Part shown: piece by piece, positions 17,180 through 26,332 of the stretch | Layout: each line of letters begins with the position of its first letter | How positions within the stretch are numbered: position 1 is the first letter of the stretch | NCBI GenBank assembly: GCA_028821145.1 | Contig: JAPPHC010000080.1 | Span: 1-60,315 of the forward strand | Direction: 5' to 3' | DNA from: Gammaproteobacteria bacterium | Lineage (GTDB): Bacteria; Pseudomonadota; Gammaproteobacteria; Steroidobacterales; Foliamicaceae | Length of the DNA: 60,315 nucleotides | Program-made: the position numbers and the translations under genes | The notes under the pieces: model-generated | The model's database searches: none | The model's input: the letters and a program-made list of their open reading frames with translations, nothing else | What the model was told of the DNA's origin: nothing

Positions 17180-17925
17180 GATCCCGGATGCGCGAGCGGC
17201 TTGACGCCCTTCAGCCACAGGCGCAGGGCATTGAGATGAATGCGCAACGTAACGTTGGCGGTCATCAACGGGTAGCGCAGCAGGCTGCGGGCCAGGACGC
17301 CGCCCGTGACCGGCCGCCGGGTCAGCGCCAGGCTGGTCTGAAGCGTGGCCTCGTCCTCCCGAAGCACTTCGATGCTCAACGACAGCCGCTCACCGGGCGG
17401 GCCTGCCCAGCAACGGTACGACATGTCCATTGGTATAAAGGGAGATACGTGCATTTCCTTATTGAAATCAAATAACTGCCCTCTGCCCCCAGATTTGGTC
17501 TCAGCAGTGGGCAGCACGTAGCATACGCGCTCCTTCCAGGGCGTGTTGCTCACCTCCAGCACGTAGCAGCGCGGCGTCGGGCTGTCCCCGTCGAAGCAGT
17601 AATAGACCGAGATCGGGTTGAAGACGTAGCCGAAATACCGCAGGTGCGTCAGCAGCCGCACCGGCCCGTCCAGACGCAGGCCGCTGCGTTCACGCACCAA
17701 TGCACGCACGCCTTCCGCGAGGTTGTCGCAATTTCCGTCCAGATGGTCGCTCGGCAGGAAGCGCGCGATCGCCGGTCGCCGCGTAGACCACAGCCACCTG
17801 CCGGAAAAGACCTGGTCGAGCTCGTCCAGGTCCATGTACGCCATGAACAGGCGGTACTGGAATGCGTGCCTAGCCGGTCTGTGCCGGATGTGCCTGACCC
17901 AGCCCTCGTAGATCGCGCTGTGCAT
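17176..17925 (-). CDS. DUF1365 family protein
   Basis: Product of 249 residues, beginning 'MHSAIYEGWVRHIRHRPARHAFQYRLFMAYMDLDEL', the standard DUF1365 N-terminus. 'HLRYFGYVFNPISVYYCFD' and 'EVSNTPWKERVCYVLP' are further family blocks. Biochemical role unsettled; it is almost always encoded between a cyclopropane synthase and an FAD oxidoreductase, suggesting a role in fatty-acid modification. Its start lies 56 bases inside the upstream gene, and its end overlaps the CFA synthase start. Confidence 0.9.
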   Translation of the reverse strand: MHSAIYEGWVRHIRHRPARHAFQYRLFMAYMDLDELDQVFSGRWLWSTRRPAIARFLPSDHLDGNCDNLAEGVRALVRERSGLRLDGPVRLLTHLRYFGYVFNPISVYYCFDGDSPTPRCYVLEVSNTPWKERVCYVLPTAETKSGGRGQLFDFNKEMHVSPFIPMDMSYRCWAGPPGERLSLSIEVLREDEATLQTSLALTRRPVTGGVLARSLLRYPLMTANVTLRIHLNALRLWLKGVKPLAHPGS

Positions 17926-19243
17926 ATGCGAATTTTGCCTGAATCTCCGGTCTGGCCGCCCATTCGCGGACGCTGCCCGCCGCCTTGAGGCCGCTGGCCA
18001 GGCCGTCCTCGTGGAAACCCCACCCGGTCCAGGCGCCGCAGAAGAAGCGGTTCCCGCCGGCGTTCATCTCACCCACCCTGCCCTGCGCGGCGAAAGCCTC
18101 GGCGCTGAATACCGGGTGGGCGAAGCTGAGCCTCGTGATGACCTTGTCGCGGCGCAGGGGACGCAGCGGATTGAGCGTGACGCAAATCGGTTCCGGCGAC
18201 TGAAGATGCTGCAACACGTTGAGGTTGTAGGTAACGGAAGCCTCCCGTCCGCTGTCGGGCGCCCGGTAGTAGTTCCAGGAAGCCCACGCCAGCCGCCTTC
18301 TGGGAAGAACGCTGCGATCGGTATGCACGACCGCTTCGTTGCGCCGATACGGTATGGCGCTCAACACCTGCCGCTCCAGCGGGCTGGGATCCTTGATCAG
18401 GCGCAGCGCCTGGTCGCTGTGTACCGCCATCACGGCGGCGTCGAAAGCCTCAACGCCCCGATCGGTTTCGACGTGGACTTCGCCGCCCCAGGACTCGACC
18501 GAGCGTACCGGCGAATTTGCACTGACGCGGCCGTCGAAGACGCGCAGCACGGCGTCCACGTACCGGTCGGCGCCGCCGGGAATCATCCGCCACTGGCGGT
18601 GCCCCTTGGCGCCCAGCAGCATGTGGTTGGCCATGAAACGGAGCAGGTACAGACTCGGATAGCGCTCGATCGATTGCACGGAACAAGACCAGATGGCGCC
18701 AGTCATCGGCAGCAGGTAGTCGTTGACCAGCTCCGGACCGTAACCGCCCTGCTTGAGAAACTCCGCCACGCTGGTTTCGGCCAGTTCCCCGTCCCTTTCC
18801 GCCAGCGCCCTGTTGGCGTCGCGATTGAACTTGAGGATGTCGCGCAGCATCCGGTAGTGCCTGGGGCGAAGAAGGTTACGCCTCTGCGCGAAGAGCTTGT
18901 TCATCGTGCTGCCGTGGTATTCCAGGCCGCTCTGGTCGCAACGGAGGCTGAAGCTCATCTCGGTGTCCCGCGCGGGAATGTTCAGGTCCTGCAACAGCCG
19001 GGTGAAATGCGGGTAATTGGCCTCGTTGAACACCATGAAGCCCAGGTCCGCCCGGTATTCCTGCCCGAAGCGCTCGAATTCGAGGGTGCGGGTATGGCCG
19101 CCCGGCTTCTCCCGCGCCTCGAACAGCGTCACCTCATGTTCGCCATCGAGCTCCCTGGCCGCGGCAAGCCCGGAAATTCCTGCGCCAATGACGGCGATGC
19201 GCAGTCGGTTCGCCGTCCCGAGCCGGGTTACTTCAACGTCCAT
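17870..19243 (-). CDS. FAD-dependent amine-oxidase-like oxidoreductase of the CFA cluster
   Basis: Product of 457 residues from ATG 19243; a longer frame to 19330 is less likely because 'MDVEVTRLGTANRLRIAVIGAGISGLAAARELDG' puts the dinucleotide-binding motif near the N-terminus as usual. The ribose-binding acidic residue follows in 'HEVTLFEAREKPGGHTRTLEF'. The family (NAD(P)-binding Rossmann, amine-oxidase type) accompanies CFA synthase and DUF1365 and probably acts on unsaturated acyl chains. Divergent from the desaturase gene. Confidence 0.88.
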   Translation of the reverse strand: MDVEVTRLGTANRLRIAVIGAGISGLAAARELDGEHEVTLFEAREKPGGHTRTLEFERFGQEYRADLGFMVFNEANYPHFTRLLQDLNIPARDTEMSFSLRCDQSGLEYHGSTMNKLFAQRRNLLRPRHYRMLRDILKFNRDANRALAERDGELAETSVAEFLKQGGYGPELVNDYLLPMTGAIWSCSVQSIERYPSLYLLRFMANHMLLGAKGHRQWRMIPGGADRYVDAVLRVFDGRVSANSPVRSVESWGGEVHVETDRGVEAFDAAVMAVHSDQALRLIKDPSPLERQVLSAIPYRRNEAVVHTDRSVLPRRRLAWASWNYYRAPDSGREASVTYNLNVLQHLQSPEPICVTLNPLRPLRRDKVITRLSFAHPVFSAEAFAAQGRVGEMNAGGNRFFCGAWTGWGFHEDGLASGLKAAGSVREWAARPEIQAKFAYAQRDLRGLGQAHPAQTG

Positions 19244-19248
19244 CCGGC

Positions 19249-19254
19249 TATAAT
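19249..19254 (+). promoter_or_regulatory. Candidate -10 box of the desaturase gene
   Basis: TATAAT in the gap between the divergent FAD oxidoreductase and desaturase genes predicts a transcript start near 19261 and a leader of about 57 bases that contains the GGGAGGGA ribosome-binding site (19303-19310). The -35 region (TTACTT at 19228) is poorly spaced. Confidence 0.42.
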
Positions 19255-19317
19255 TCGCATTTCTCGCGCGCGCCGGATTCAGGCGCAGGCAGCAAGGAGC
19301 CCGGGAGGGATCGATTG

Positions 19318-20184
19318 GTGAAGACCGCAACGCGAAAGGCGCAACACAAGGCTCGGATAGTAGTCATAGGAATGATCGCCTTTCACCTGGCCTGCTTCGG
19401 CGCCATCTACACGGGCGTGAGCTGGACCGCCGTGATTGTCGCGGCCGCGCTCTACGTTCTGAGGGCCTTCGGCGTCACCGCGGGTTTTCACCGCCTGCTT
19501 GCCCATTCCTCCTACAGCGCGTCCCGCCCCGTGCGTTTCCTGTTGACCTTCCTCGGAAGCTGCGCCACCCAGGGCGGCCCATTGTGGTGGGCGTCGCATC
19601 ATCGCCGCCACCATCGCTATTCCGAGCGTGAAGGCGACGTGCATTCGCCGGTTCAACGCGGTTTCTGGTACGCGCATATCGGATGGATGTGGGATGCGGT
19701 GTGCTTCGCGGGCAACTACGCAAACATCAAGGACCTTCACCGTTACCCCGAAATCCGGATTCTACAGAAAGGCTACGTTTTCCTGATCCTGGGCCAGGCT
19801 GCGGCCCTGTTCGGCCTCGGAGCGCTGCTGAACTGGCTGAACCCGGCCCTGGGAACCAGCGGCCTGCAGATGCTGGTGTGGGGTTTCTTCATCAGCACCG
19901 TGGCCCTGTGGCACGCCACCTTCATGGTGAATTCGGTCTGCCACCTTTGGGGCACGCGCCCCAACCCCGCCGGAGACGGCAGCCGCAACAACTTCCTGGT
20001 GGCCCTGCTGACCCTCGGAGAAGGCTGGCACAACAATCACCACCGCTGGGCTTACTCGGCGCGGCACGGACTGCGCTGGTGGCAGCTCGACATCACCTGG
20101 CTGGGCCTGCTTGTCATGAAGCACCTTCGACTGGTACGCGATCTGCGTCTGCCCGCCCGGAGAGTGGCGCCCGCGCAAACCTGA
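19318..20184 (+). CDS. Acyl-CoA/acyl-lipid delta-9-type fatty acid desaturase
   Basis: Product of 288 residues. The start is GTG 19318, seven bases after GGGAGGGA; TTG 19315 is an alternative. Three histidine boxes that hold the di-iron centre are present: HRLLAH (about 59-64), HHRRHH (about 96-101) and HNNHH (about 240-244). Four hydrophobic segments give the usual membrane topology. It introduces a cis double bond into saturated acyl chains, producing the substrate for the neighbouring cyclopropane synthase, so the divergent pair makes biochemical sense. Confidence 0.92.
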   Translation: MKTATRKAQHKARIVVIGMIAFHLACFGAIYTGVSWTAVIVAAALYVLRAFGVTAGFHRLLAHSSYSASRPVRFLLTFLGSCATQGGPLWWASHHRRHHRYSEREGDVHSPVQRGFWYAHIGWMWDAVCFAGNYANIKDLHRYPEIRILQKGYVFLILGQAAALFGLGALLNWLNPALGTSGLQMLVWGFFISTVALWHATFMVNSVCHLWGTRPNPAGDGSRNNFLVALLTLGEGWHNNHHRWAYSARHGLRWWQLDITWLGLLVMKHLRLVRDLRLPARRVAPAQT

Positions 20185-20403
20185 TTCCACCCGCCAGGCT
20201 GCCGGCCGCGCGGCGAAACAGGCGCACGCGCGCAAGAACCATTCCATTTTCCTTCGTTGCTATATGTCGATTTCATCGACATATAGCTTCATCATGTCGA
20301 TGAAATGCGAATTTATCGACAAGTTCTACTGCAGCAAGCAGGTCTCCGCAATTGACTACAATGCACACGGAAAGCTGGCGGCTTGGCTTGCCGGAGAATC
20401 ATC
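20185..20403. other. Intergenic region at the left edge of the accessory island
   Basis: Base composition falls from GC-rich to AT-rich at about 20240. The region holds the perfect palindrome and half-site cluster reported separately, and no gene. It may mark an insertion boundary. Confidence 0.5.
20259..20321. promoter_or_regulatory. Cluster of four TGTCGAT half-sites including a perfect 13-bp inverted repeat
   Basis: GCTATATGTCGAT and ATCGACATATAGC (20259-20287) form a perfect inverted repeat around TTC. A second, wider pair of TGTCGAT (20295-20301) and ATCGACA (20315-20321) follows. Four copies of one 7-mer in 57 bases in paired inverted orientation look like operators for a dimeric DNA-binding protein. 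No regulator gene lies next to them in this window. A transcript of the first pair could also form a strong hairpin. Confidence 0.55.
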
Positions 20404-21180
20404 ATGGCTTTTGAGCGTATCAAATCGCTAAAGGCAACCTTCGTCCGAATCGGTCTCAATCAAAATGACCTGGCTACCCTTGCCCAGAAAATTGACGAAG
20501 TTGGCGCTGATCGACAGGGCAAATTGAATATAAAGATCAAATCAGCGGATGAAGAAGATACATATCAGACCGATGATCCTGGCTTTTTTTGTAGCCGTAA
20601 AATGCCCGCCCGTATCGGATCCATCAAGATTTCGTATAGACACTACAAGGAATCGATTGAATGTAGTTTATCTTTTGGAGACAGCTGGCGAAAAGATATC
20701 GAACTTTCTGTAGAAGGAACGGACTCGCAAGTTACGGAATTATTTCATGACCTAAAGAAGGAAATCGAAAACAAGAGAATTTGGGGAAAGTTCTTATTCT
20801 TGGCCGCTGAAAAATTACAATACTTGCTTATAGGTGCGGTACTAGTGGCGGCGGGCACATATTCGATTTTCGATATAGTGCTTGATTCATGGGCAGCCCT
20901 CCATCCTGACTTTCGCGGATCAACGGCTCATTTAGTGATAGGCAGTATCTGCTGGGCAATCGTGTTAGTAGGTACCATGACGAGTCCAATTTGGATTGAA
21001 CAAGCTGTCAAAAAAAGTTTGCCACCGATAGAGTTCTCAGGAAATCTTTCCGGCAATCTACCAAAAGGAAGAAAGTTATTTGTTGCCCTTGCCATGTTTG
21101 TCTTCATTCCGATACTCGTCAATGTCTTTTCGGAGTGGATTTTAGACCTCTTTAAATTCTGGGCAAGCATCAATACTTAG
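20404..21180 (+). CDS. Unrecognised membrane protein of the accessory island
   Basis: Product of 258 residues from ATG 20404, which has a GGAG ribosome-binding site. I do not recognise the family. The N-terminal about 135 residues are soluble and charged, with 'RIGSIKISYRHYKESIECSLSF' suggesting a beta-sheet domain. Three membrane segments follow at about 137-158, 175-196 and 224-245. Codon use is AT-richer than in the flanking housekeeping genes, suggesting acquisition. It precedes a restriction-modification pair in the same direction, 140 bases away, and could be an effector of a defence locus (inference). Confidence 0.7.
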   Translation: MAFERIKSLKATFVRIGLNQNDLATLAQKIDEVGADRQGKLNIKIKSADEEDTYQTDDPGFFCSRKMPARIGSIKISYRHYKESIECSLSFGDSWRKDIELSVEGTDSQVTELFHDLKKEIENKRIWGKFLFLAAEKLQYLLIGAVLVAAGTYSIFDIVLDSWAALHPDFRGSTAHLVIGSICWAIVLVGTMTSPIWIEQAVKKSLPPIEFSGNLSGNLPKGRKLFVALAMFVFIPILVNVFSEWILDLFKFWASINT

Positions 21181-21319
21181 GGACTACGCTAAGAATTTCT
21201 ATTGATCTTTCCCCAGAATCGGGCCACTTGAGCTGAGGGAAAAAATAAGCTACATAAGACCCCAAAATTGGCTCTACTGACTTCGCGATATACTAGCCTG
21301 CACAGGGAGGTAGCGAGCC

Positions 21320-22036
21320 ATGGATTTGTTTCTGGAACAGCCCCATACAAAGCGCAGCAAGAGGATTGTGCGGCGCGGTTCACCCACCAACGATCTTGTG
21401 TTGAGCGCTTATCAGGCCGCCAACGAACACGTCTTTCCAAAAATACTTGATTTGTACTTGGCGCCGGGAAGCCTCGTTGCAGACATTACTTACGGCAAAG
21501 GCGTCTTCTGGCGCAACGTGAATGCCGACAGGTTCCGCCTCAAGGCAACCGACCTGACCGATGGCATCGACTGCCGCGACCTGCCCTATCAGGACGGCGA
21601 ACTGGACTGCGTCGTGTTTGATCCTCCCTACATGCACACGCCGGGAGGCACCGCCCACTCCACGCATCAGCCCTTCGAGAACTATTACCGCAATAACGTC
21701 ACCGGCAACAAAACAAAGAGCAAGTATCACGAAGCGGTACTGGAGTTGTACACGGATACGGGTGCGGAAGCCTATCGAGTTCTGCGTGACAGAGGAGTGT
21801 TTATCGTCAAGTGTCAGGACGAAGTATGCTCAAACCGGCAGCGGTTCACGCACATTGAAATCATCCGAGAATACGAAAGTCTGGGATTTGTCGCTGAGGA
21901 CCTGTTTGTCGTAATGCGCAACAATCGCCCGGGTGTTAGCCGCACGGCGAAGCAGGTGCACGCTCGCAAGAATCATTCCTATTTCCTTGTCTTCTGGAAG
22001 AAAGGCAAGACCGGCTCAATCTGGACTCCGCCCTAA
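21320..22036 (+). CDS. DNA methyltransferase (amino-group, DPPY type)
   Basis: Product of 238 residues after a GGGAGG ribosome-binding site. The SAM-binding motif 'LVADITYGKGVFW' (about 54-66) precedes the catalytic 'VVFDPPYMHTPGG' (about 97-109), which is typical of N6-adenine or N4-cytosine methylases. 'GVFIVKCQDEV' is a late strand. It is short and has no large target-recognition domain. The stop overlaps the start of the next gene by one base (TAATG), and that gene encodes a nuclease-fold protein, so together they look like a compact type II restriction-modification system. Confidence 0.82.
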   Translation: MDLFLEQPHTKRSKRIVRRGSPTNDLVLSAYQAANEHVFPKILDLYLAPGSLVADITYGKGVFWRNVNADRFRLKATDLTDGIDCRDLPYQDGELDCVVFDPPYMHTPGGTAHSTHQPFENYYRNNVTGNKTKSKYHEAVLELYTDTGAEAYRVLRDRGVFIVKCQDEVCSNRQRFTHIEIIREYESLGFVAEDLFVVMRNNRPGVSRTAKQVHARKNHSYFLVFWKKGKTGSIWTPP

Positions 22037-22542
22037 TGAACCCCATCAACCTGATGCTTCGAGTAATCAGGGAACATACGCCACAATCAAAATGGACCGG
22101 ATCCCCATTGGAACCTTTTCGCCAGGTCGCCAACACCAACCGTGGGGATATCGGGGAAGAATTTGTCGCGCGTTACCTTGAGTCGTTTAACATCTCGGTT
22201 CACAGGAGTGAGTCACGAATCATGGAGTGGGATCTGGAGATCAGGGGCAAGCGCTTTGAGGTCAAGACTGCATCCGAGGATAGCGGCGGATCATTCCAGT
22301 TCAATCACGTGCGGCTCGACAGGAACTACGACTACCTCCTGTGCCTTGGCATCCGACCCGCCGAGATTCGCTTTGAGGCGTGGCGTAAAGGCGATGTTTC
22401 GGAACAGATGGCCGGCACCCTGGTACGAATGGCGGAAGGCCAGGCCGTAACCTTCAAGCTCACGAAAAAGCCCGAATCCATGAGAAAAATCGAAGACTTG
22501 CCAGGCTGGATTAAGCAGACATTTGCTTCAGCTACATCCTGA
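22036..22542 (+). CDS. PD-(D/E)XK endonuclease-like protein, likely restriction partner
   Basis: Product of 168 residues. 'GDIGEEFVARYLESFN' followed by 'EWDLEIRGKRFEVKTASED' gives the E...D...E-x-K arrangement of the PD-(D/E)XK nuclease fold (Glu near 42, Asp near 68, E-V-K near 76-78). No other domain is visible. Coupled to the methylase by a one-base overlap, it is the likely cognate restriction enzyme, with unknown specificity. Confidence 0.7.
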   Translation: MNPINLMLRVIREHTPQSKWTGSPLEPFRQVANTNRGDIGEEFVARYLESFNISVHRSESRIMEWDLEIRGKRFEVKTASEDSGGSFQFNHVRLDRNYDYLLCLGIRPAEIRFEAWRKGDVSEQMAGTLVRMAEGQAVTFKLTKKPESMRKIEDLPGWIKQTFASATS

Positions 22543-22625
22543 TCCGCACGCGGAGTCTTTGGGCGCTGTGCTCGCCTGACGTGCGCCTTCGGCGTAGCAG
22601 CCAATGCTCGCCTGAGTAGGGTGCC

Positions 22626-23681
22626 CTATGCGCCGGTTGGCCTGAAACGTATATTGAGGCTCGGGAAAGCTTCGACGAGCGATTTCGCAGCTCTCTCGGT
22701 CCTCTCTTCCCACCAATCATTGGACAGCGCGTAGGTCTTGTTGGCGAAATGGAATAACTCGCTATCATCTTTACAAAAATAGCGGTCTGCCTTGGGCACT
22801 ACCTGGCCGCGATCCGATTTCATAATCTCCTCCCGGACTTGCTCCGCGTTCAACTTGCCATCGAAATCCTTAAAAAGTGTGCCCCGCCCAGGGATTACTT
22901 CGACAATCTGCTGCGGCGTGGCGCCACTTTCAAGTACGCCTGACACGAGAATGAACATCGTCGCACGCATACTCAAAGCAGTATGGCTATTCCCGGCAAT
23001 CTCGATATCATATTTCTTCGGCATTGTTTTTCGAGATGCGCGCTCCTTGCGTCTCTTCTCTTGAATTCGGACTTGATAATCCTCGGTTTCAGGCATGGGA
23101 ATGATGGTCTGAACATCCAACAGAATCTGTCCATTATTGTCATACGGCTGCATGCGCACGCAACGTATATCAAGATCGAATTCATTCAACCACAATACCG
23201 ACGTGGTCAACTCCTTTGAAAATCCCCCGGATGCCAGAACAATCCTGACCTCCTGCCCAAACCTATCCTCGTCCGGTTCTTCCCAGTTAAGAAAATTTAG
23301 TAATAGATCAATGGGATCCTCATCTATATCGTTTTTACGCAGATAATCGCCAAAAATGGTGACCAGCTTTTCAAACGTCAGCGCGGCGATCATGGCTGCG
23401 TAACGGATGGCCTGCAACTCCATATGTCCGCCGTCCTGGGTGCGCTTCAGTTCAATCACAACTAGATTGGCTGCCTTATCTATGCCAAGCAGATCAATGC
23501 TTCGCCTACTGTCCTCCCACTCGCTGAACTCCTCAGCGACCACCAGCGTGTCGGGGGAAATCACGTCGATCCGCGTCTTGAGGAGGCTCTGCAGGTCTTG
23601 TCGTTCCAGAAGCTCAAGCTGCTCGAATGTCGCGTTTGCTATCGGCTGAATCGAATTGTTGTCGATTTGAAATATTGGCAT
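22626..23681 (-). CDS. NucS-like nuclease-fold protein
   Basis: Product of 351 residues from ATG 23681, preceded by GGTAGAGG; the frame stays open to 23825 without better support. 'RRSIDLLGIDKAANLVVIELKRTQDGGHMELQAIRYAAMI' (about 60-99) carries the D...E-x-K active site seen in NucS/EndoMS-like and related PD-(D/E)XK proteins. The C-terminal half (about 225-351) is a separate domain with 'LSMRATMFILVSGVLESGATPQQIVEVIP'. It converges with the endonuclease gene and belongs to the accessory island, suggesting a defence or repair role (inference). Confidence 0.65.
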   Translation of the reverse strand: MPIFQIDNNSIQPIANATFEQLELLERQDLQSLLKTRIDVISPDTLVVAEEFSEWEDSRRSIDLLGIDKAANLVVIELKRTQDGGHMELQAIRYAAMIAALTFEKLVTIFGDYLRKNDIDEDPIDLLLNFLNWEEPDEDRFGQEVRIVLASGGFSKELTTSVLWLNEFDLDIRCVRMQPYDNNGQILLDVQTIIPMPETEDYQVRIQEKRRKERASRKTMPKKYDIEIAGNSHTALSMRATMFILVSGVLESGATPQQIVEVIPGRGTLFKDFDGKLNAEQVREEIMKSDRGQVVPKADRYFCKDDSELFHFANKTYALSNDWWEERTERAAKSLVEAFPSLNIRFRPTGA

Positions 23682-23899
23682 GCTGGCTACCTCTACCATG
23701 GTGCGGGCGTCAGTGCTGATCGGGTAATTCCTGCACCGCGGGCAACATGCCTTGATCCCAAGGACATGCATATCCGCAAGAGCGTTCCGAGTGACCTTTC
23801 CCTCCGCGGGCGGCAAGCCTATCATGGGTACGAGTCCTTATAAGGCTGACCGCAGACCGCTCGAAAGCAATTTGTGGCGCAGTCGCCTCGATACATTGT

Positions 23900-25606
23900 T
23901 CAGCCTGACAATGCGGTAGTTCCTGGCGGCTGCAGAGAGCCTCGGTAGCGGATCACGAACCCAGCTAGGGGCAGATTGATTTCCACGTTGAAGTGGAACC
24001 GATCGCCCTCCTCGAATTCGCAAGAATTGCCTCGCGGCACCAGAAAGCCGGGTAAAGGAAGGCACAGGAAGTTCCACCTGCGCATAACCAGGTTCAGCCG
24101 GTCCGCGTCCGGAACCAGCGCCATTCCGAACGTCAACGGGCCGAACCGTTCGCACAGGAGGTGCTCGAAGCGACCGGAGCCCACGGTGAAAGTGCTGGAA
24201 AACTCCTGGCCTCCGAAATCGCGCGTCCACTTGTCGTAATCCCCATGGCGCTCGAAATTCACCGTTACGGGCACGTTCTCGCCAGCCGCGGGAAAGCGCA
24301 TGATCCAAGCCAATATCCGCGCCAGCACTCCCCTGCCCCGCGTGATCGACGCCGTGCCGCTGATCGTCAGATTCGGGCCGGCACCGTGCACGGCCCTGAG
24401 AACGGCGGGAACTGACTGCCAGGCCGTGTCGAGAATCCGCGCATGCAGGCATTGATCGCCGGATCCCGTGCCGTTTCGTGTGCCGATTGAGACAGGCCGT
24501 TCCGCGAACACGCGCCTGTAGTCGGATAACTCCAGCTCCGCGGTCGCGGGCCGGGCGCCCGCCCTGGGCGGCCGTCCGTCCAGCCAGTTGCGGACAATCG
24601 CCTCCACCGCCATCGACGGAATGTAAAGGCCGTGATGGCCTTCCGCCAGAAGGTGCGCCGATCGGCTGACGATTTGGCCGTCCCCACCTTCACCGCTGAC
24701 TTCGACGAACATGCCGCCTCGATGCTCGCCCCAGCGTACGTTGTTGGCGGTCGAGTGAATGAGCCGCGAGAGCGGCGCCAGCGAAGGGACCAGTCGCAGC
24801 CGCACGAGCCCGGCAAACCGGCGCAGTAGCCAATGCAATATCGCGGGTTCCGGGGCGGCGCCCATCCAGACGTCCTTCACCTCCGGCCATTCATCGGCCA
24901 GCAACTGCAGGTCCGGCACATCGACCAGCGAAAACGTGCGCTGGAACAGCGGAATTACGCCCGGCGGCGAAATCGTGAATCTTCTTGTTTCCAGCAAGGC
25001 ATGGGCAGTTTGCCTGCGGCCTTGCCGCTGAATCGGGATTCCCTTGCCCGCGTAATCGGCAATGGCGCGGATCACGTTGTATCCGACGCCGGCATACGGG
25101 GAAGGCGCAATCCCACCCGTTATCGAATCAATGCGCCCGAAGTCGTTCGCGAGATCGCGAACCATGGCGGCCGACAGCACGGGAAAACTGCTGACGCCCG
25201 ACAACAACACCAGCCCTTGCTCTTTGGCTTTCCCATCAAATTGCCGGATGCCCCGCACGAATTCGGGACTGTCCGCAAGATCGAGGTAGTGCGTGCGCGT
25301 GGCCAGCGCAACCTTAACCACGCGATAGGCGTCCTCTCCGTAGGCTTGGAACGGTCCGGACGCATCCACAACGATGTCCGGGTTGACTTGCTCGATCCGC
25401 CGGGCCACGTCGCGATCACGATCCACTGCCAGTGCTTCACGAGTGGCCCCGGGAGGAAGCGCATGACAGAAAGCCAGCGCAGCAGACTTTGAGCGGCCGG
25501 CGATTACAAGTGAGACCTGCCGTTCGCGGCACAATAATTCAGCCAATCGGCCGCCGAACGTGCCGTAACCCCCGATGATGAGCAGGCGGAGGCGTTGATC
25601 GTTCAC
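23900..25606 (-). CDS. Saccharopine dehydrogenase-like NAD(P)-binding protein with a C-terminal DUF4166-like domain
   Basis: Product of 568 residues from GTG 25606, which follows AAGAGG closely; TTG 25630 is a weaker alternative. The Rossmann motif 'LLIIGGYGTFGGRLAELLCRE' (about 8-28) and 'DASGPFQAYGEDAYRVVKVAL' match saccharopine-dehydrogenase-like reductases. The last about 200 residues, with 'HGDYDKWTRDFGGQEFSSTF', 'GPLTFGMALVPDADRLNLVMRRW' and 'GDRFHFNVEINLPLAGFVIRYRG', fit the DUF4166 domain often fused to such reductases. Substrate unknown. Confidence 0.8.
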   Translation of the reverse strand: MNDQRLRLLIIGGYGTFGGRLAELLCRERQVSLVIAGRSKSAALAFCHALPPGATREALAVDRDRDVARRIEQVNPDIVVDASGPFQAYGEDAYRVVKVALATRTHYLDLADSPEFVRGIRQFDGKAKEQGLVLLSGVSSFPVLSAAMVRDLANDFGRIDSITGGIAPSPYAGVGYNVIRAIADYAGKGIPIQRQGRRQTAHALLETRRFTISPPGVIPLFQRTFSLVDVPDLQLLADEWPEVKDVWMGAAPEPAILHWLLRRFAGLVRLRLVPSLAPLSRLIHSTANNVRWGEHRGGMFVEVSGEGGDGQIVSRSAHLLAEGHHGLYIPSMAVEAIVRNWLDGRPPRAGARPATAELELSDYRRVFAERPVSIGTRNGTGSGDQCLHARILDTAWQSVPAVLRAVHGAGPNLTISGTASITRGRGVLARILAWIMRFPAAGENVPVTVNFERHGDYDKWTRDFGGQEFSSTFTVGSGRFEHLLCERFGPLTFGMALVPDADRLNLVMRRWNFLCLPLPGFLVPRGNSCEFEEGDRFHFNVEINLPLAGFVIRYRGSLQPPGTTALSG

Positions 25607-26059
25607 GATACCTCTTGTGCATGAGGGCAAGTACGCCCTCCTTCTGGCGTTGCGTATCCACTAGGTTTGCGGGCGGTCAAGTCTCATTTACCTCCGGGTA
25701 CACGTATTAGAGGGGCGCCGCCCGACCTATCTGGGCTACCTCCTGCAAGCCGCGCTCGCCCACCGTGTTCCTGATCGCGGAAATCATCTTTGCCTTCGGC
25801 TTGAGGCGACAACTCCGAAAGCACATCGAGTCGATCACAATGGAGAGCTACTCGGAATCCGAATAGATCGCTTAGCGTCAATCAAGAAATGAGAATACGT
25901 AACTTTCTTCCACTCAACACGTACCCCGAGATTGCCGATGTCTTTCTTAAACCTGCGAACATTGATGTGCTATTCCATCGGCAGGAATTACAGGGGAATA
26001 GCAGTCAATTACGAATTCAACGGGTCAACCAAGCAGATTTATTCTTGCAAGAGGTGAGT
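25607..26059. other. 453-nt gap with no assignable gene
   Basis: No frame with a good start and ribosome-binding site is seen. A plus-strand stretch ending at a stop near 25866 (reading '...IAEIIFAFGLRRQLRKHIES...') has codon use that looks protein-like, and may be the remnant of a decayed gene. AT content rises after 25870. Confidence 0.35.
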
Positions 26060-26332
26060 TTAATTGCGAACATTTTCGTTAATCCAATCCCAAGCGTCTT
26101 TTGGAAGCCATCCCTGCGAGTGATTTCGAACCTCGATGATCAACATGTAGTCATTCTTGTCAATCTTCGAAGACAATCGATCCCAGACCTGTTGAGCGGT
26201 CTCATGAGTAGCAATGATCCAAGTCGATTCTAAATAATGCCACCACTTTGCCGAGGCCTTAATGGCCTCGTAAAGGCCCTCGTAGTCTCGATCCGGTGCC
26301 CTTAAGTCATAATTGATTGAGTACGCATTCAT
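26060..26332 (-). CDS. SinR-like small protein with a Cas2/VapD-type ferredoxin fold
   Basis: Product of 90 residues: 'MNAYSINYDLRAPDRDYEGLYEAIKASAKWWHYLESTWII...'. A first strand ending in 'YDL' with charged residues, a 'Y..L...I' helix and 'WHYLESTWII' form the pattern of the short proteins annotated SinR, which share a ferredoxin-like fold with Cas2 and VapD. C-terminal 'QGWLPKDAWDWINENV' is also conserved there. There is no CRISPR array or cas gene nearby. Its start overlaps the stop of the upstream membrane gene by one base (TAATG). Confidence 0.75.
   Translation of the reverse strand: MNAYSINYDLRAPDRDYEGLYEAIKASAKWWHYLESTWIIATHETAQQVWDRLSSKIDKNDYMLIIEVRNHSQGWLPKDAWDWINENVRN

Noticed and set aside
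18011-19321. 436-codon plus-strand open frame
   Set aside because: It lies antisense to the FAD oxidoreductase gene, whose motifs and family length are clear; high GC content makes such open antisense frames common.
25684-25881. 65-codon minus-strand ORF
   Set aside because: No ribosome-binding site, no family resemblance and unusual composition; the opposite strand looks more like a decayed coding sequence.
26060-26332. Cas2
   Set aside because: The fold is similar but there is no Cas1, effector gene or repeat array near it, and the sequence fits the SinR-like group.
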